This document shows positions 1 to 8,296 of a DNA stretch of 64,000 bases, in pieces. The position numbers and the translations under genes are program-made. Source of the stretch: Paenibacillus albiflavus (lineage in GTDB: Bacteria > Bacillota > Bacilli > Paenibacillales > NBRC-103111); contig NZ_SKFG01000001.1 of assembly GCF_004344915.1 (NCBI RefSeq), positions 310,001 to 374,000 of the forward strand, given 5' to 3'. A model generated the notes under the pieces. That model was not told where the DNA came from and made no database searches. It worked only from the letters and a program-made list of their open reading frames with translations. Position 1 is the stretch's first letter, and every line of letters begins with the position of its first letter.

Positions 1-213
1 GTTAACTACGCCAGAAAAATCATTACCTAAAATAAGTGGCATTTCGTATTTAATAAGCATTTTTACTTTTCCGTCTCTTATTTTAAAATCAACAGGGTTG
101 ATACTTGCCGCGTATATTTCCACCAAAACATCATTCTCTCCAACTGTAGGCAATGGCATATCTGCTTGTTTTAATGGTACTTTTCCGTACTTTTCAATAA
201 TCATCGATTTCAT
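1..213 (-). CDS. NADP-dependent oxidoreductase (quinone reductase/zinc-type ADH-like), 5' part only
   Basis: The reading frame starts at ATG 213 on the minus strand after a GGAGTGAGG ribosome binding site and runs off the left edge, giving 71 residues. They match the GroES-like N-terminal domain of medium-chain NAD(P)H quinone/alkenal oxidoreductases: an early VPLKQADMPLP segment, then VLVEIYAASINPVDFKIRDG, then PLILGNDFSGVV. The catalytic-domain and Rossmann parts lie outside the window. It is divergent from an HxlR regulator, the usual arrangement when the regulator controls a detoxifying reductase. Substrate cannot be told from this fragment. Confidence 0.8.
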   Translation of the reverse strand, partial: MKSMIIEKYGKVPLKQADMPLPTVGENDVLVEIYAASINPVDFKIRDGKVKMLIKYEMPLILGNDFSGVVN

Positions 214-370
214 AATGTTCCTCACTCCAGTAATAAATTTTTAAACATTTATTTACAAATTGATTTTGTGATTTATAGGTCTATAATAATTCTAACGATT
301 CTATTTTGGAAGTAGACACTTATTTGTGCCATAGTATCAAAAAAGTAACCTTAGAGTGAGGAGTTTACCA
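214..370. promoter_or_regulatory. Divergent promoter region between oxidoreductase and HxlR regulator
   Basis: This AT-rich 157-bp gap separates the two divergent starts and must hold both promoters. Each start has a clear ribosome binding site (GGAGTGAGG for the minus gene, GTGAGGAG for the plus gene). I could not fix a single convincing -35/-10 pair by eye. An HxlR operator is expected here, by analogy with YodB/HypR-type regulators, but I did not identify a dyad I trust. Confidence 0.45.
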
Positions 371-718
371 ATGGATGATAGCTGTGAAAAAAAACGAGGA
401 ATTGAAACTGCCTTAGACATTATTGTTGGAAAGTGGAAACCAGTGATTTTGTATTTCATTTATTGTAATGAAGTTCTGCGTTTTAGCGAATTACAACGCC
501 TGATTCCTGATATTTCAAAAAAGATGTTGACAGCTCAACTAAGGGAACTAGAATATCATGACATTATTCATCGAAAAGTGTACCCGCAGGTCCCACCGAA
601 GGTAGAATATTCTATAACAGAATATGGAAAGGAACTCGCACCACTACTTGAAGCAATGCAACAATGGGGAAAGAAACATATGGAACACTTATTAGAGCTT
701 TATGGAGAAATTGAATAA
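371..718 (+). CDS. HxlR-family winged-helix transcriptional regulator
   Basis: 115 residues from ATG 371; an upstream GTG (356) is possible but it overlaps the ribosome binding site GTGAGGAG, so ATG 371 is preferred. The family hallmarks are visible: ALDIIVGKWKPVILYFI, then LRFSELQRLIPDISKKMLTAQLRELEYHDIIHRKVYPQVPPKVEY (helix-turn-helix and wing; read in two halves) and the closing YGKELAPLLEAMQQW. HxlR proteins are dimeric DNA-binding regulators; several (YodB, HypR) sense electrophiles or disulfide stress through an N-terminal cysteine. Here Cys5 is present but sits about four residues further from the GKW motif than in YodB. Divergent from a quinone-reductase-like gene, its likely target. 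Confidence 0.88.
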   Translation: MDDSCEKKRGIETALDIIVGKWKPVILYFIYCNEVLRFSELQRLIPDISKKMLTAQLRELEYHDIIHRKVYPQVPPKVEYSITEYGKELAPLLEAMQQWGKKHMEHLLELYGEIE

Positions 719-770
719 AAAAATGGATAGAGATTCAGATATATTCTGGAGGCTCTATCCATTGTTATTT
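716..770. terminator. Bidirectional terminator between HxlR and hydrolase genes
   Basis: An 11-bp perfect inverted repeat (AATGGATAGAG at 722-732, CTCTATCCATT at 753-763) is followed on the minus strand by a run of T (716-721 in plus coordinates reads A). It therefore best terminates the minus-strand hydrolase, and more weakly (GTTATTTT) the plus-strand regulator. Confidence 0.7.
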
Positions 771-782
771 TCACCAAACATA

Positions 783-1715
783 TTAGGACGTATGTGTATT
801 TAACCAATTGATGACATCCTGAGTGACTTCATCCCGATTCACTTCATTGAGCATTTCATGTCTTCCCTCAGGGTAGAGCTTATAAGTCATATCAGTAAAG
901 CCACTCGTTTCGTACAGCTTTACTAGATTACGGATTCCTTTGCCCATGTTGCCAACAGGATCTCGATCGCCAGCAAAGATATAGATCGGCGTATCCTTCG
1001 GAATTATGCTCAAGTTCTCTTGAAGATGAAGTTCTTTGAGACTTTGAAAAAAATCACGATAAAAACCAGCCGTAAATTCATGAACAATCAAAGGATCGCT
1101 TAAATAAGCATCGACCTCTTGTTCATCTCGACTCAGCCAATCCGCTGTTGTCCGATTCGGTTTAAACTTACGGTTAAAATCACCGAAGGTCAGACGATTC
1201 AAAAGTTTACTGATATAACGATCACCTTGCTTATCAGCTTGTCGATTAGCCAACATATGTCCAAGTGTTAAATCAATTCCACGTTTGCCATTCGTTCCTG
1301 ATAAAATAATGGCATTCACCTTGCCAGGGAACATAAACATATATTTCTGTACGATAAAGGAGCCCATTGAATGACCCATTAAGGTAAGCGGAAGATCTGG
1401 AAATTCTTCACGAATATGATTGGTTAATTGATCCACATTACGGACCATCCAATTGAATCCATCCGTTCCTATATACCCTCTATCTTCAGGTGAGGTTGTA
1501 TTTCCATGACCTCGATGATCGTTCGCATAAACCATATATCCAGCATTTGCTAATGATGTTGCAAAGCGCTCATATCTTGCGCCATATTCTCCCATTCCAT
1601 GTACAAGCTGCACGATCCCTCGATAACTCGTCGCATCTTCATTATCTGGCAGCCATCTGTTCACATAAATATGTATATTCTGAGGATCGGTTAAGGTAAA
1701 TGTATCCTTGCGCAT
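783..1715 (-). CDS. Alpha/beta hydrolase, lysophospholipase/monoacylglycerol lipase type
   Basis: 310 residues of the serine aminopeptidase S33/Hydrolase_4 family. The oxyanion-hole segment VQLVHGMGEYGARY, the NDHRGHGNT motif and the nucleophile elbow GHSMGS (Ser116) are present. The acid is probably Asp250 or Asp252 in FAGDRDPVG and the base His286 in YPEGRHEM. No signal peptide, so cytosolic. Such enzymes hydrolyse monoacylglycerols, lysophospholipids or other esters; the exact substrate is unknown. It stands alone with its own terminator downstream and a 46-bp gap to the next gene upstream, and could be read through from the cys operon. Confidence 0.85.
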   Translation of the reverse strand: MRKDTFTLTDPQNIHIYVNRWLPDNEDATSYRGIVQLVHGMGEYGARYERFATSLANAGYMVYANDHRGHGNTTSPEDRGYIGTDGFNWMVRNVDQLTNHIREEFPDLPLTLMGHSMGSFIVQKYMFMFPGKVNAIILSGTNGKRGIDLTLGHMLANRQADKQGDRYISKLLNRLTFGDFNRKFKPNRTTADWLSRDEQEVDAYLSDPLIVHEFTAGFYRDFFQSLKELHLQENLSIIPKDTPIYIFAGDRDPVGNMGKGIRNLVKLYETSGFTDMTYKLYPEGRHEMLNEVNRDEVTQDVINWLNTHTS

Positions 1716-1761
1716 ACTACTCCTCCAATCTGATTCTACAAAGTATTATACAGAAAGGTAG

Positions 1762-2592
1762 TCAAATGTTCCAATCATACCAACCTTCTTGAGGCGCAAT
1801 CATCCGAATCAGCCACTCGCCAGTAACCTGAAGCAACTCGTTAACCGAACATTGAGATGAATAGGTATGATCTGCTTGCTGAACCAAATGCAGCTCACAA
1901 CTACCCGTTGATCGCAACGCAAAATGATTCTGATAAAGAGGTGCATAATCAACAGGAATGACCTCATCTCCTGTTCCATGCACGACGAGTACATCGCCAT
2001 CATATTTACGCAATTGGATGAGTGGCTGTTCTGAAGCAAGCGATTTAAAAAACCGCTGTGTAAATCCATATCCATTATGATCAAGTACACTAGTTGAAGT
2101 TAGTCTTGCATATTCCTCTCGGCCTACGATGTTCACTAGATCATGATGCGGATAAGCAACAGCCGACCACATGACAAGCTTCTTCACACGTGAATCTCTG
2201 GCTGCAGTGAGCAGTGCTGAAGCCCCACCTAAGCTGTGTCCAAGTAAAATAACGCGATCTGGATCAACATGTTCTAGACTGATTGCATAATCAAGAACAC
2301 TTCGTGTCTGAATAATTAGCTCGTCCAAACCACTCGCACCGTAATCTCCTGTACTTTCACCGCAGCCACCATAGTCAAACCGAAGAACTTTAAAGCCGAG
2401 TGAAGATAAATGACGTGCCGCTTTAACAAACAATCTGTTAACACCTATACGGGTACCAATAAAGCCGTGGCAGATAATAATTATCGGCCACGAACCATTT
2501 TGGACTAGCAAATCTTTGCTTTCATGTTCAGGAATATGGAGTGTTGCAGCTAATTGGGCTTGCGGGCTATGAATTGTAATTGAATGTTCCAC
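1762..2592 (-). CDS. Alpha/beta hydrolase at the end of the sulfate uptake operon
   Basis: 276 residues starting at GTG 2592 behind an AGAAGGGGAAG ribosome binding site, 14 bp after cysA. It resembles cinnamoyl/feruloyl-esterase-like hydrolases: IICHGFIGTR oxyanion region, FDYGGCGES, nucleophile elbow GHSLGG (Ser120), acid Asp209 in HGTGDEVIP and base His242 in QQADHTY. No export signal. Its tight linkage to cysA suggests co-expression with sulfate uptake, which is unusual for an esterase and may point to release of a sulfur-containing or sulfur-starvation substrate; that link is inference. Confidence 0.85.
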   Translation of the reverse strand: MEHSITIHSPQAQLAATLHIPEHESKDLLVQNGSWPIIIICHGFIGTRIGVNRLFVKAARHLSSLGFKVLRFDYGGCGESTGDYGASGLDELIIQTRSVLDYAISLEHVDPDRVILLGHSLGGASALLTAARDSRVKKLVMWSAVAYPHHDLVNIVGREEYARLTSTSVLDHNGYGFTQRFFKSLASEQPLIQLRKYDGDVLVVHGTGDEVIPVDYAPLYQNHFALRSTGSCELHLVQQADHTYSSQCSVNELLQVTGEWLIRMIAPQEGWYDWNI

Positions 2593-2606
2593 TTTATCTT
2601 CCCCTT

Positions 2607-3689
2607 CTAACGTATATTCACAATACCGTAGTCAGCATTTCGCAAACTAAGCTGCTGCTTCCAGCTGTTCTCAACGGCATAAGACTCATTCTTGTTAAAT
2701 ACATACAAGCGATGAATAAGTACTTTTATAGAATCACCTAGCTTCGGTGTCTGTCTCTCTAAAGAACGGTAAGCGAATAATCTTAGCCCGCACACCTCAA
2801 CTTCCACTTGCCAGCTATGACCTCTGAAGGTTACATTGCGAACGATGCCATTCTCGGTCGGCGCTGACTGCGGAATTTCATGATCATATCCAATTTCGAT
2901 AAATTCAGGTCTTACTATCGCTTGTTCTTGCTCATCCACATGCTCAAACCCCTTAAGGACGGATACCTCATTCAAAATATTCGTTTCTCCAATAAATTCA
3001 GCAACAAATGGTGTCTCTGGATACTGATAGATCACATAAGGCGCACCCTTCTGCTCGATTTGTCCATGATTTATGATCATAATCTCATCCGCTACCTCTA
3101 CAGCTTCATCCTGATCATGTGTTACGAATATTGTCGTAATGCCTAATCGATCAATCGTTTCCTTCAACCACCCTCTAAGCTCCTTACGGACTTTAGCATC
3201 TATCGCTGCAAAGGGCTCATCAAGAAGTAGTAGCTGCGGCTCTGGTGCTAATGCTCTGGCGAATGCCACGCGCTGCCTTTGGCCACCTGATAATTGCAGG
3301 GGCAGTCGATGCTCTAACCCTTTTAGACCCGTTAATTCGAGCAGTTCATTGACTCGTTCATTGATTTGAGCTTTGGAACGTTTCTTTACTTTTAGACCAA
3401 ATGCGATATTCTCTTTGACCGACATGTGCTTAAATAAGGCGTAATTCTGAAACACAAAGCCGATATGTCGCTCTTGAGGTGTAAGTTCATTCACCCGTAC
3501 GCCATCAAAAAATATATCGCCTGCATCTGGATGTTCAAGACCTGCCAGAATGCGTAGAATCGTTGTTTTACCACCACCGCTCGGACCGAGGAATCCAATT
3601 AACTTACCATTATGAATATCAAAGGATACTTGATTGGCTGCCAAATGGTTACCGAACTGTTTAATAAGTCCACGAACCTCGATATGCAT
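2607..3689 (-). CDS. cysA: Sulfate/thiosulfate ABC transporter, ATP-binding subunit
   Basis: 360 residues; energises sulfate import with the permeases encoded just upstream. Walker A GPSGGGKTT (35-43), Q-loop Gln81 in VFQNYALF, signature LSGGQRQRV (from residue 133), Walker B LLLLDEP, and switch His191 in VTHDQDEA are all present. The C-terminal TOBE-like part (after residue 235) is typical of CysA/MalK-group ATPases. Start ATG lies 2 bp after the cysW stop, indicating translational coupling. Molybdate or phosphate specificity is unlikely given the CysT/CysW/Sbp neighbours. Confidence 0.94.
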   Translation of the reverse strand: MHIEVRGLIKQFGNHLAANQVSFDIHNGKLIGFLGPSGGGKTTILRILAGLEHPDAGDIFFDGVRVNELTPQERHIGFVFQNYALFKHMSVKENIAFGLKVKKRSKAQINERVNELLELTGLKGLEHRLPLQLSGGQRQRVAFARALAPEPQLLLLDEPFAAIDAKVRKELRGWLKETIDRLGITTIFVTHDQDEAVEVADEIMIINHGQIEQKGAPYVIYQYPETPFVAEFIGETNILNEVSVLKGFEHVDEQEQAIVRPEFIEIGYDHEIPQSAPTENGIVRNVTFRGHSWQVEVEVCGLRLFAYRSLERQTPKLGDSIKVLIHRLYVFNKNESYAVENSWKQQLSLRNADYGIVNIR

Positions 3690-3691
3690 GA

Positions 3692-4549
3692 CTAAAGTTC
3701 CCCGCTTTCCTTAAGTAATTGCTGAGTACGCTGAGCCTTCCATTCAACCAATCCTTTGATGATCATCGTTATTAGTGAGAACAATACAAGCAGAGAGGCT
3801 ACGGCAAAAGAGGCTGAAAATTGATATTCATTGTACAGAATTTGAATATGCAGAGGGATCGTATTCGTCAATCCCTGCACATGTCCTGAGACGACTGAGA
3901 CCGCTCCAAATTCCCCTATTGCTCTTGCGTTACACAGAAATATCCCATAGATTAATCCCCACTTAATATTAGGTAATGTGACGCGCCAGAATATCCGCCA
4001 GCCCCGAGCACCTAAGGTTGCGGCAACCTCTTCCTCCTGTCTGCCTTGCGACTGCATGAAAGGAATTAGCTCACGAGCAACAAGCGGGAACGTAACGAAG
4101 ATCGTCGCCAGCACCATCCCTGGAAGAGCAAAAATAATCTGAATATCATGTTCAGTTAACCAAGGACCCAGCCATCCACGAATTCCAAATACTAAAACGA
4201 TGGAGAAGCCGACTATAACGGGGGATACGGCCATTGGTAAATCAATTAATGTCATTAACAAACTTTTGCCACGAAATGTAAATTTAGATAAAAGCCATGC
4301 GACTGCAATACCAAATATCGCGTTAAGAGGAACGGTTATTAAAGCGATCTTAAGTGTAAGCTTGATCGCCTCTACTGCGTTTTCATCAACTAATGAATCC
4401 CAATATAGTTTGATGCCTTGAGACAATCCTTGAATAAATACAAGGAGAAGTGGCAAGACGAGCATGACGATCAGGAAAACAGCTGCAATTCCGCAAACAA
4501 CCCATTTACCCCAACCAGTGTGATGCTGTTTTGGACGGACGAATGCCAT
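3692..4549 (-). CDS. cysW: Sulfate ABC transporter permease CysW
   Basis: 285 residues with about six membrane helices. The binding-protein-dependent transport signature that contacts the ATPase is visible as EEVAATLGARGWRIFWRVTLP, followed by the family-typical ARAIGEFGAVSVVSGHVQG. It pairs with CysT to form the membrane channel for sulfate/thiosulfate. The gene lies 28 bp downstream of cysT and 2 bp upstream of cysA in a single minus-strand operon. Confidence 0.93.
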   Translation of the reverse strand: MAFVRPKQHHTGWGKWVVCGIAAVFLIVMLVLPLLLVFIQGLSQGIKLYWDSLVDENAVEAIKLTLKIALITVPLNAIFGIAVAWLLSKFTFRGKSLLMTLIDLPMAVSPVIVGFSIVLVFGIRGWLGPWLTEHDIQIIFALPGMVLATIFVTFPLVARELIPFMQSQGRQEEEVAATLGARGWRIFWRVTLPNIKWGLIYGIFLCNARAIGEFGAVSVVSGHVQGLTNTIPLHIQILYNEYQFSASFAVASLLVLFSLITMIIKGLVEWKAQRTQQLLKESGEL

Positions 4550-4577
4550 ATGTTCACCTACCCTTTAGATCAAGTCG

Positions 4578-5429
4578 TTAGTTTATCCGTCTGCTTAAAC
4601 GCCATTGCAAATAGTTCGTAACTAGCAGCAAAATAAAGGAAATTACGAGCATCACCGAAGATATAGTTGCCGCACCCACATAATCAAATTGCTCTAGCTT
4701 CGTCATAATGAGAAGTGGCGCAACTTCGGTGCTCATCGGCATATTGCCCGAGATGAAGACAACTGAACCATATTCGCCAACACCTCTGGCAAAGGCAAGA
4801 GCAAAGCCCGTTAACAAAGCAGGGTATAGTCCAGGTAGGATTACTCGTATAAATACGCTTATGCGAGAGGCTCCAAGGCTTGCAGCAGCTTCTTCTGTGT
4901 CAGGCTCTAGTTCCATCAAGATGGGCTGTATCGTTCGAACAACAAACGGCAAACCAATAAATGTCAAGGCTACAACAATCCCAAGTGGTGCATAAGCAAC
5001 ATGTATGCCGAGTGGCTCCAGAATCGATCCTAGCCAACCTTTGTGCGCATATAATGTCGTTAAGGCAATACCTGCAACTGCTGTAGGTAGTGCAAACGGC
5101 AAATCAATCAAGGCATCAATCAGTCGTTTACCTGGAAATTTGTAGCGTGACAGCACCCATGCAACGATAAAACCGAACAACACATTGATGAGTGCAGCAA
5201 CGAGTGAAGCACCGAAGCTTAATGCATAAGAAGCAAGTACGCGCTCTGACATAATAATGCTCCAGAATTTCGTCCAACTTATGCCGGCTGCATAAATAAA
5301 AACAGCTGACAGAGGAAGTAAAATGAGCAAGCTGAGATAAGTAATGGAGAAGCCCATCGATAACCCAAAACCAGGAAGAATTGATTTTTTTGAGCCTTTG
5401 CTCACGATATTAGTGCTGATAAATTTCAT
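4578..5429 (-). CDS. cysT: Sulfate ABC transporter permease CysT
   Basis: 283 residues from ATG 5429, chosen because GGAGG lies 8 bp upstream; a longer frame to 5534 is only overlap with sbp. Six predicted membrane helices and the EAA loop EEAAASLGASRISVFIRVILP, then ARGVGEYGSVVFISGNMP, identify the CysT/CysU family. The first 20 bp overlap the end of sbp, implying coupled translation. Forms the permease heterodimer with CysW. Confidence 0.93.
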   Translation of the reverse strand: MKFISTNIVSKGSKKSILPGFGLSMGFSITYLSLLILLPLSAVFIYAAGISWTKFWSIIMSERVLASYALSFGASLVAALINVLFGFIVAWVLSRYKFPGKRLIDALIDLPFALPTAVAGIALTTLYAHKGWLGSILEPLGIHVAYAPLGIVVALTFIGLPFVVRTIQPILMELEPDTEEAAASLGASRISVFIRVILPGLYPALLTGFALAFARGVGEYGSVVFISGNMPMSTEVAPLLIMTKLEQFDYVGAATISSVMLVISFILLLVTNYLQWRLSRRIN

Positions 5430-6477
5430 CAAATATGCCTCCGTCTGCAAAATGCTTCTTCTGCACTTTATCCCAGCCTCCATAAGCAGGATCGTCAAGC
5501 GAGAACAGCTTAATCTTTGGGAATTGATCCGCATATTTGTCTGCTACACTTTGCATTTGTGGGCGAAAATAATGCTGTGCAGCGATAGTCTGCCCTTCTT
5601 CGGTATACATGAACTTCATGTATGCTTCTGCAGCTGCCCTTGTACCTTTGTGATCAACAACCTGATCGACAACAGACATAACAGGATCTGCACTAACAGA
5701 GATGGATGGCGTTACGATCTCTACATGCCTGCCTGGCTCGTTCGTTGCAAACAGAGCTTCACTTTCCCAAGCGATTAATACATCCCCAATATCCTGCTCT
5801 AGGAATGTCGTCATCGAATCACGCGCTCCAGAACCAAGAATAGGCACATTTTTATACAATGCAGTGACAAACTCCTTGGCTTTATCTTCATTCTGATCAA
5901 ATGCTTGCAACGCATATCCCCATGCACCCATGTAATTCCATCTTGCTCCGCCTGAAGTCTTGGGATTCGGTGTAATGACACTAACGCCCGGCTTCACCAG
6001 ATCATTCCAATCGTGTATCTGCTTGGGATTGCCTTCTCGCACAAGAAAAACAATGGTTGAGGTAAACGGTGAAGGTCCTGAAGACATGCGAGTTCGCCAG
6101 TTAGGGTCAATTAACCCTGCCGATTTAACCCGATCCATATCGTAAGATAAAGCAAGTGAAACGACATCTGCCTGTAAGCCATCATTAACGGTTCGAGCCT
6201 GCTTACCAGACCCGCCATGCGACTGCCTGATGAGGACCTCTTCGCCTGTCTTAGCTAGCCATTCATCGGCAAATACTTTATTCATGTCATCGAATAGCTC
6301 ACGAGTAGCATCGAAGGACACATGAATTAATTCAACTGATTTTGGGGAATCCGTTGAATTCGATCCACAAGCTGTAATGCCGAAGATTAACAACAAGCTA
6401 ATGATAAGTTTGTAGCGTACAACGCTGCTAATGGATTGTTTACGATTCCGAATTGCAAGCACATCCTTCCATCGCAA
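5410..6477 (-). CDS. sbp: Sulfate ABC transporter substrate-binding lipoprotein
   Basis: Extracytoplasmic sulfate-binding lipoprotein, first gene of the uptake operon. A signal peptide (LIISLLLIFGITAC) ends in a lipobox with the lipidated cysteine at residue 37. The mature part carries the family motifs VSFDATRELFDDMN, RQSHGGSGKQAR, ADVVSLAL and TPNPKTSGGARWNYMGAWGYA. The start is uncertain: TTG 6477 has no good ribosome binding site and GTG 6462 has GGAAGG only about 3 bp away; both leave the signal peptide intact. Overlaps cysT by 20 bp. Confidence 0.92.
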   Translation of the reverse strand: MRWKDVLAIRNRKQSISSVVRYKLIISLLLIFGITACGSNSTDSPKSVELIHVSFDATRELFDDMNKVFADEWLAKTGEEVLIRQSHGGSGKQARTVNDGLQADVVSLALSYDMDRVKSAGLIDPNWRTRMSSGPSPFTSTIVFLVREGNPKQIHDWNDLVKPGVSVITPNPKTSGGARWNYMGAWGYALQAFDQNEDKAKEFVTALYKNVPILGSGARDSMTTFLEQDIGDVLIAWESEALFATNEPGRHVEIVTPSISVSADPVMSVVDQVVDHKGTRAAAEAYMKFMYTEEGQTIAAQHYFRPQMQSVADKYADQFPKIKLFSLDDPAYGGWDKVQKKHFADGGIFDEIYQH

Positions 6478-6770
6478 GTGGGCGACTGACCCTATTACAA
6501 TAGCCTATGTAAGAACCAGCTGATCGGACAATATTAAATTATTCATATATGATTACTCGGAATTATTGTAGCATGAGTCCGCCTGATTGCCAACTAGAAA
6601 ATTCCAGTTTACGAATACAATTAGCATAAATGGATCATTTGGAGCAGCTATTACAAATAAAATAAAGGATCCACAGGTATTTACTTCAAGAGCTTCACCT
6701 CTCGTTCACCTGCAAATCCTTAAATATATGTGTGTTATGGATACCTCGAAATCCTTTATTTACAACTGCA
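6478..6770. other. Intergenic region: sbp promoter side plus an orphan coding-like stretch
   Basis: This 293-bp gap must hold the promoter of the sulfate operon (minus strand). A TAATTCCGAGTAATCA stretch around 6550-6570 (minus strand) loosely recalls CymR-type sulfur-regulator half-sites, but I cannot confirm it. From 6587 to 6781 on the plus strand there is an open frame without a ribosome binding site or ATG (a stop codon directly precedes its TTG) whose first 40 residues look protein-like; it is probably a decayed fragment. No SAM riboswitch or T-box was recognised. Confidence 0.4.
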
Positions 6771-7247
6771 TTACTGCATAGCCGCACGCTTCAGCTTTCG
6801 TTCATGGTAGCGTGATTCGCCTAGCTTAAATAACCGCTTCTCTTCATCTGTCTCTGGAATTACTTCTGGCACCTGTGCTGGCTTATGATTATCGTCAAGA
6901 CCAACAAAGGTTAAGAAAACGATCACCGCCTGCTTTTTCAAACCTGTCAGCAAATCTTCTACTATCCCAGTGACTTGAATTTCCATCGATGAACGATGAG
7001 TCCATATAACAGACGCTGTAAGCTCAATCGCTTCTCCAAGTCCAACTGGGCTAATAAACTGCGCTTCGCTTGATGCGGTTACTACAGGTCTTTGACTATG
7101 CCTCATCGCCGCTATTGTAGCAACCTTATCTACGGATTGCAGCAACGTTCCGCCGAATACGGTACCATGATAATTCGTTTGACCAGGTAAAATAATGTCT
7201 GTGCTGATCGATCTCGATTGACTGACTGTTTTTGCCTCTATACTCAT
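6771..7247 (-). CDS. Acyl-CoA thioesterase, hot-dog fold (YkhA/YciA type)
   Basis: 158 residues of the single-hot-dog acyl-CoA hydrolase family. Diagnostic features are NYHGTVFGGTLLQSVDKVA in the N-terminal third, the ASSEAQFISPVGLGE strand that carries the catalytic-region aspartate/glutamate side, and the basic, charged C-terminal tail ending in HERKLKRAAMQ. These cytosolic enzymes release free fatty acids from acyl-CoAs of various chain lengths. The gene stands alone, facing the sulfate operon's promoter region. Confidence 0.88.
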   Translation of the reverse strand: MSIEAKTVSQSRSISTDIILPGQTNYHGTVFGGTLLQSVDKVATIAAMRHSQRPVVTASSEAQFISPVGLGEAIELTASVIWTHRSSMEIQVTGIVEDLLTGLKKQAVIVFLTFVGLDDNHKPAQVPEVIPETDEEKRLFKLGESRYHERKLKRAAMQ

Positions 7248-7301
7248 GATCCTTGATCCCTCTTTCTGTGTAATACAGCTTGTACAATTATCTCAAGAAA
7301 T

Positions 7302-7343
7302 GACAAAAAGCCAAGACATATGGGAGTTCTCCCCTTATGTCTT
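7302..7343 (-). terminator. Terminator of gcvH
   Basis: Stem AAGACATA (7313-7320) pairs with TATGTCTT (7336-7343), extended inward by GGGAG/CTCCC-type pairing. On the minus strand it is followed by GGCTTTTTGTC, so it ends transcripts from gcvH. Confidence 0.75.
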
Positions 7344-7379
7344 GACACATTGTAAACTATGTAAGAACAAAGATCAATG

Positions 7380-7766
7380 TTATTCGTTTGTATAAGCTTC
7401 GTATTCAGCAGCAGTCAGCAAACCTTCAAGCGCTTCACGGCCACTAATTTCAACTTCGATCATCCAGCCATCCCCGTACGGGCTGCTGTTCACTAGTTCT
7501 GGAGCGTCTTCAAGTGAAGAGTTAACAGAAGCTACTTTACCGCTTACTGGACAGTAAATATCAGAAACCGTCTTCACGGATTCAACGCTTCCAACGCTGT
7601 CGTCTTGAGCAACCTTAGCACCAACTTCAGGCATTTCAACGAACACGATATCCCCTAGTTGGTTTTGAGCAAAATCTGTAATCCCGATTCTAACTTTGTT
7701 ATCTGATAACACTTCAACCCATTCGTGCTCTTTTGAATATAATAAATTTGACGCTACTTGACTCAT
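7380..7766 (-). CDS. gcvH: Glycine cleavage system H protein
   Basis: 128 residues; lipoyl carrier that shuttles the aminomethyl group between the P, T and L proteins. The lipoylation lysine is Lys65 in [19 protein letters not shown], and the N-terminal [10 protein letters not shown] and [21 protein letters not shown] blocks are characteristic. Strong ribosome binding site GGAGGT. Unlike gcvT-gcvPA-gcvPB it is transcribed in the opposite direction from the shared intergenic region and so is not under the glycine riboswitch. Confidence 0.97.
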   Translation of the reverse strand: MSQVASNLLYSKEHEWVEVLSDNKVRIGITDFAQNQLGDIVFVEMPEVGAKVAQDDSVGSVESVKTVSDIYCPVSGKVASVNSSLEDAPELVNSSPYGDGWMIEVEISGREALEGLLTAAEYEAYTNE

Positions 7767-7881
7767 TGTGCTCGACCTCCGATTTACGATATCGATATAA
7801 GGTTAAATCAAATAAAACACCAAAGTCAAGTTATATGTATTTCTACGTGCAAATACGTTAGAAACCGTTTCCTTTTTGCTA

Positions 7882-7912
7882 TTGACAAAATGTTCTGGAT
7901 AATCGTTAATAT
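7882..7912 (+). promoter_or_regulatory. Probable promoter of the gcvT operon
   Basis: A perfect -35 box TTGACA (7882-7887) is followed by GTTAAT (7905-7910, 17-bp spacer) or TAATAT (7907-7912, 19-bp spacer). It lies about 50 bp upstream of the glycine riboswitch, as expected for the leader transcript. Confidence 0.6.
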
Positions 7913-7963
7913 TAAGTGTAAAATGAATGAGTCTAACTTATCATTATTAATATGGCGGATGAT

Positions 7964-8251
7964 CATACAGGGAGAGATTACGCAAGGAGAAACGGCTTCG
8001 CCGTACTTAAAGACGGCGCGTTTCTTAAGGTGATACTTAGAATTTATGATACGAATGTTATAAATTCTATATCACCTAACGTAACGCCGAAGGAGTAAGC
8101 CCATGCTGGGTGAATCTCTCAGGCAAAAGGACTTGTATGGGACGCATCTCTGGAGAGCTTTGCTTGACGCTGGATCAAGTAGACACCCATGGGGAAACTT
8201 GAACCATCTTGAACGATGTCTCAAGGACACTCTCAGGTACAAAGGACAGAG
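7964..8251 (+). promoter_or_regulatory. Tandem glycine riboswitch (two aptamers)
   Basis: Aptamer I spans about 7964-8139: P1 arms CATAC/GTATG, the GGGAGAGATT element, the conserved ACGCCGAAGGAGTAA core and AATCTCTCAGGCAAAAGGAC. Aptamer II spans about 8147-8251: CTCTGGAGAG, an ACCCATGGGGAAAC core variant and ACTCTCAGGTACAAAGGAC, with P1 closed by CTCTG/CAGAG. The 3' P1 strand of aptamer II (8247-8251) overlaps the 5' arm of the following terminator, so glycine binding should block termination and switch the operon on. Aptamer I has an enlarged P3 arm: TTACG (7978-7982) and CGTAA (8080-8084) enclose about 97 nt containing two further hairpins. Confidence 0.95.
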
Positions 8252-8296
8252 CAAAAAGAACGCATACCCTATATGCGCGCTTTTTGCTCTTTTTTT
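8249..8296 (+). terminator. Riboswitch-controlled attenuator terminator
   Basis: GAGCAAAAAG (8249-8258) pairs with CTTTTTGCTC (8280-8289), with GCATA/TATATGC inside, followed by seven T. Its first bases are shared with the closing stem of aptamer II, giving a mutually exclusive on/off structure ahead of gcvT. Confidence 0.92.
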
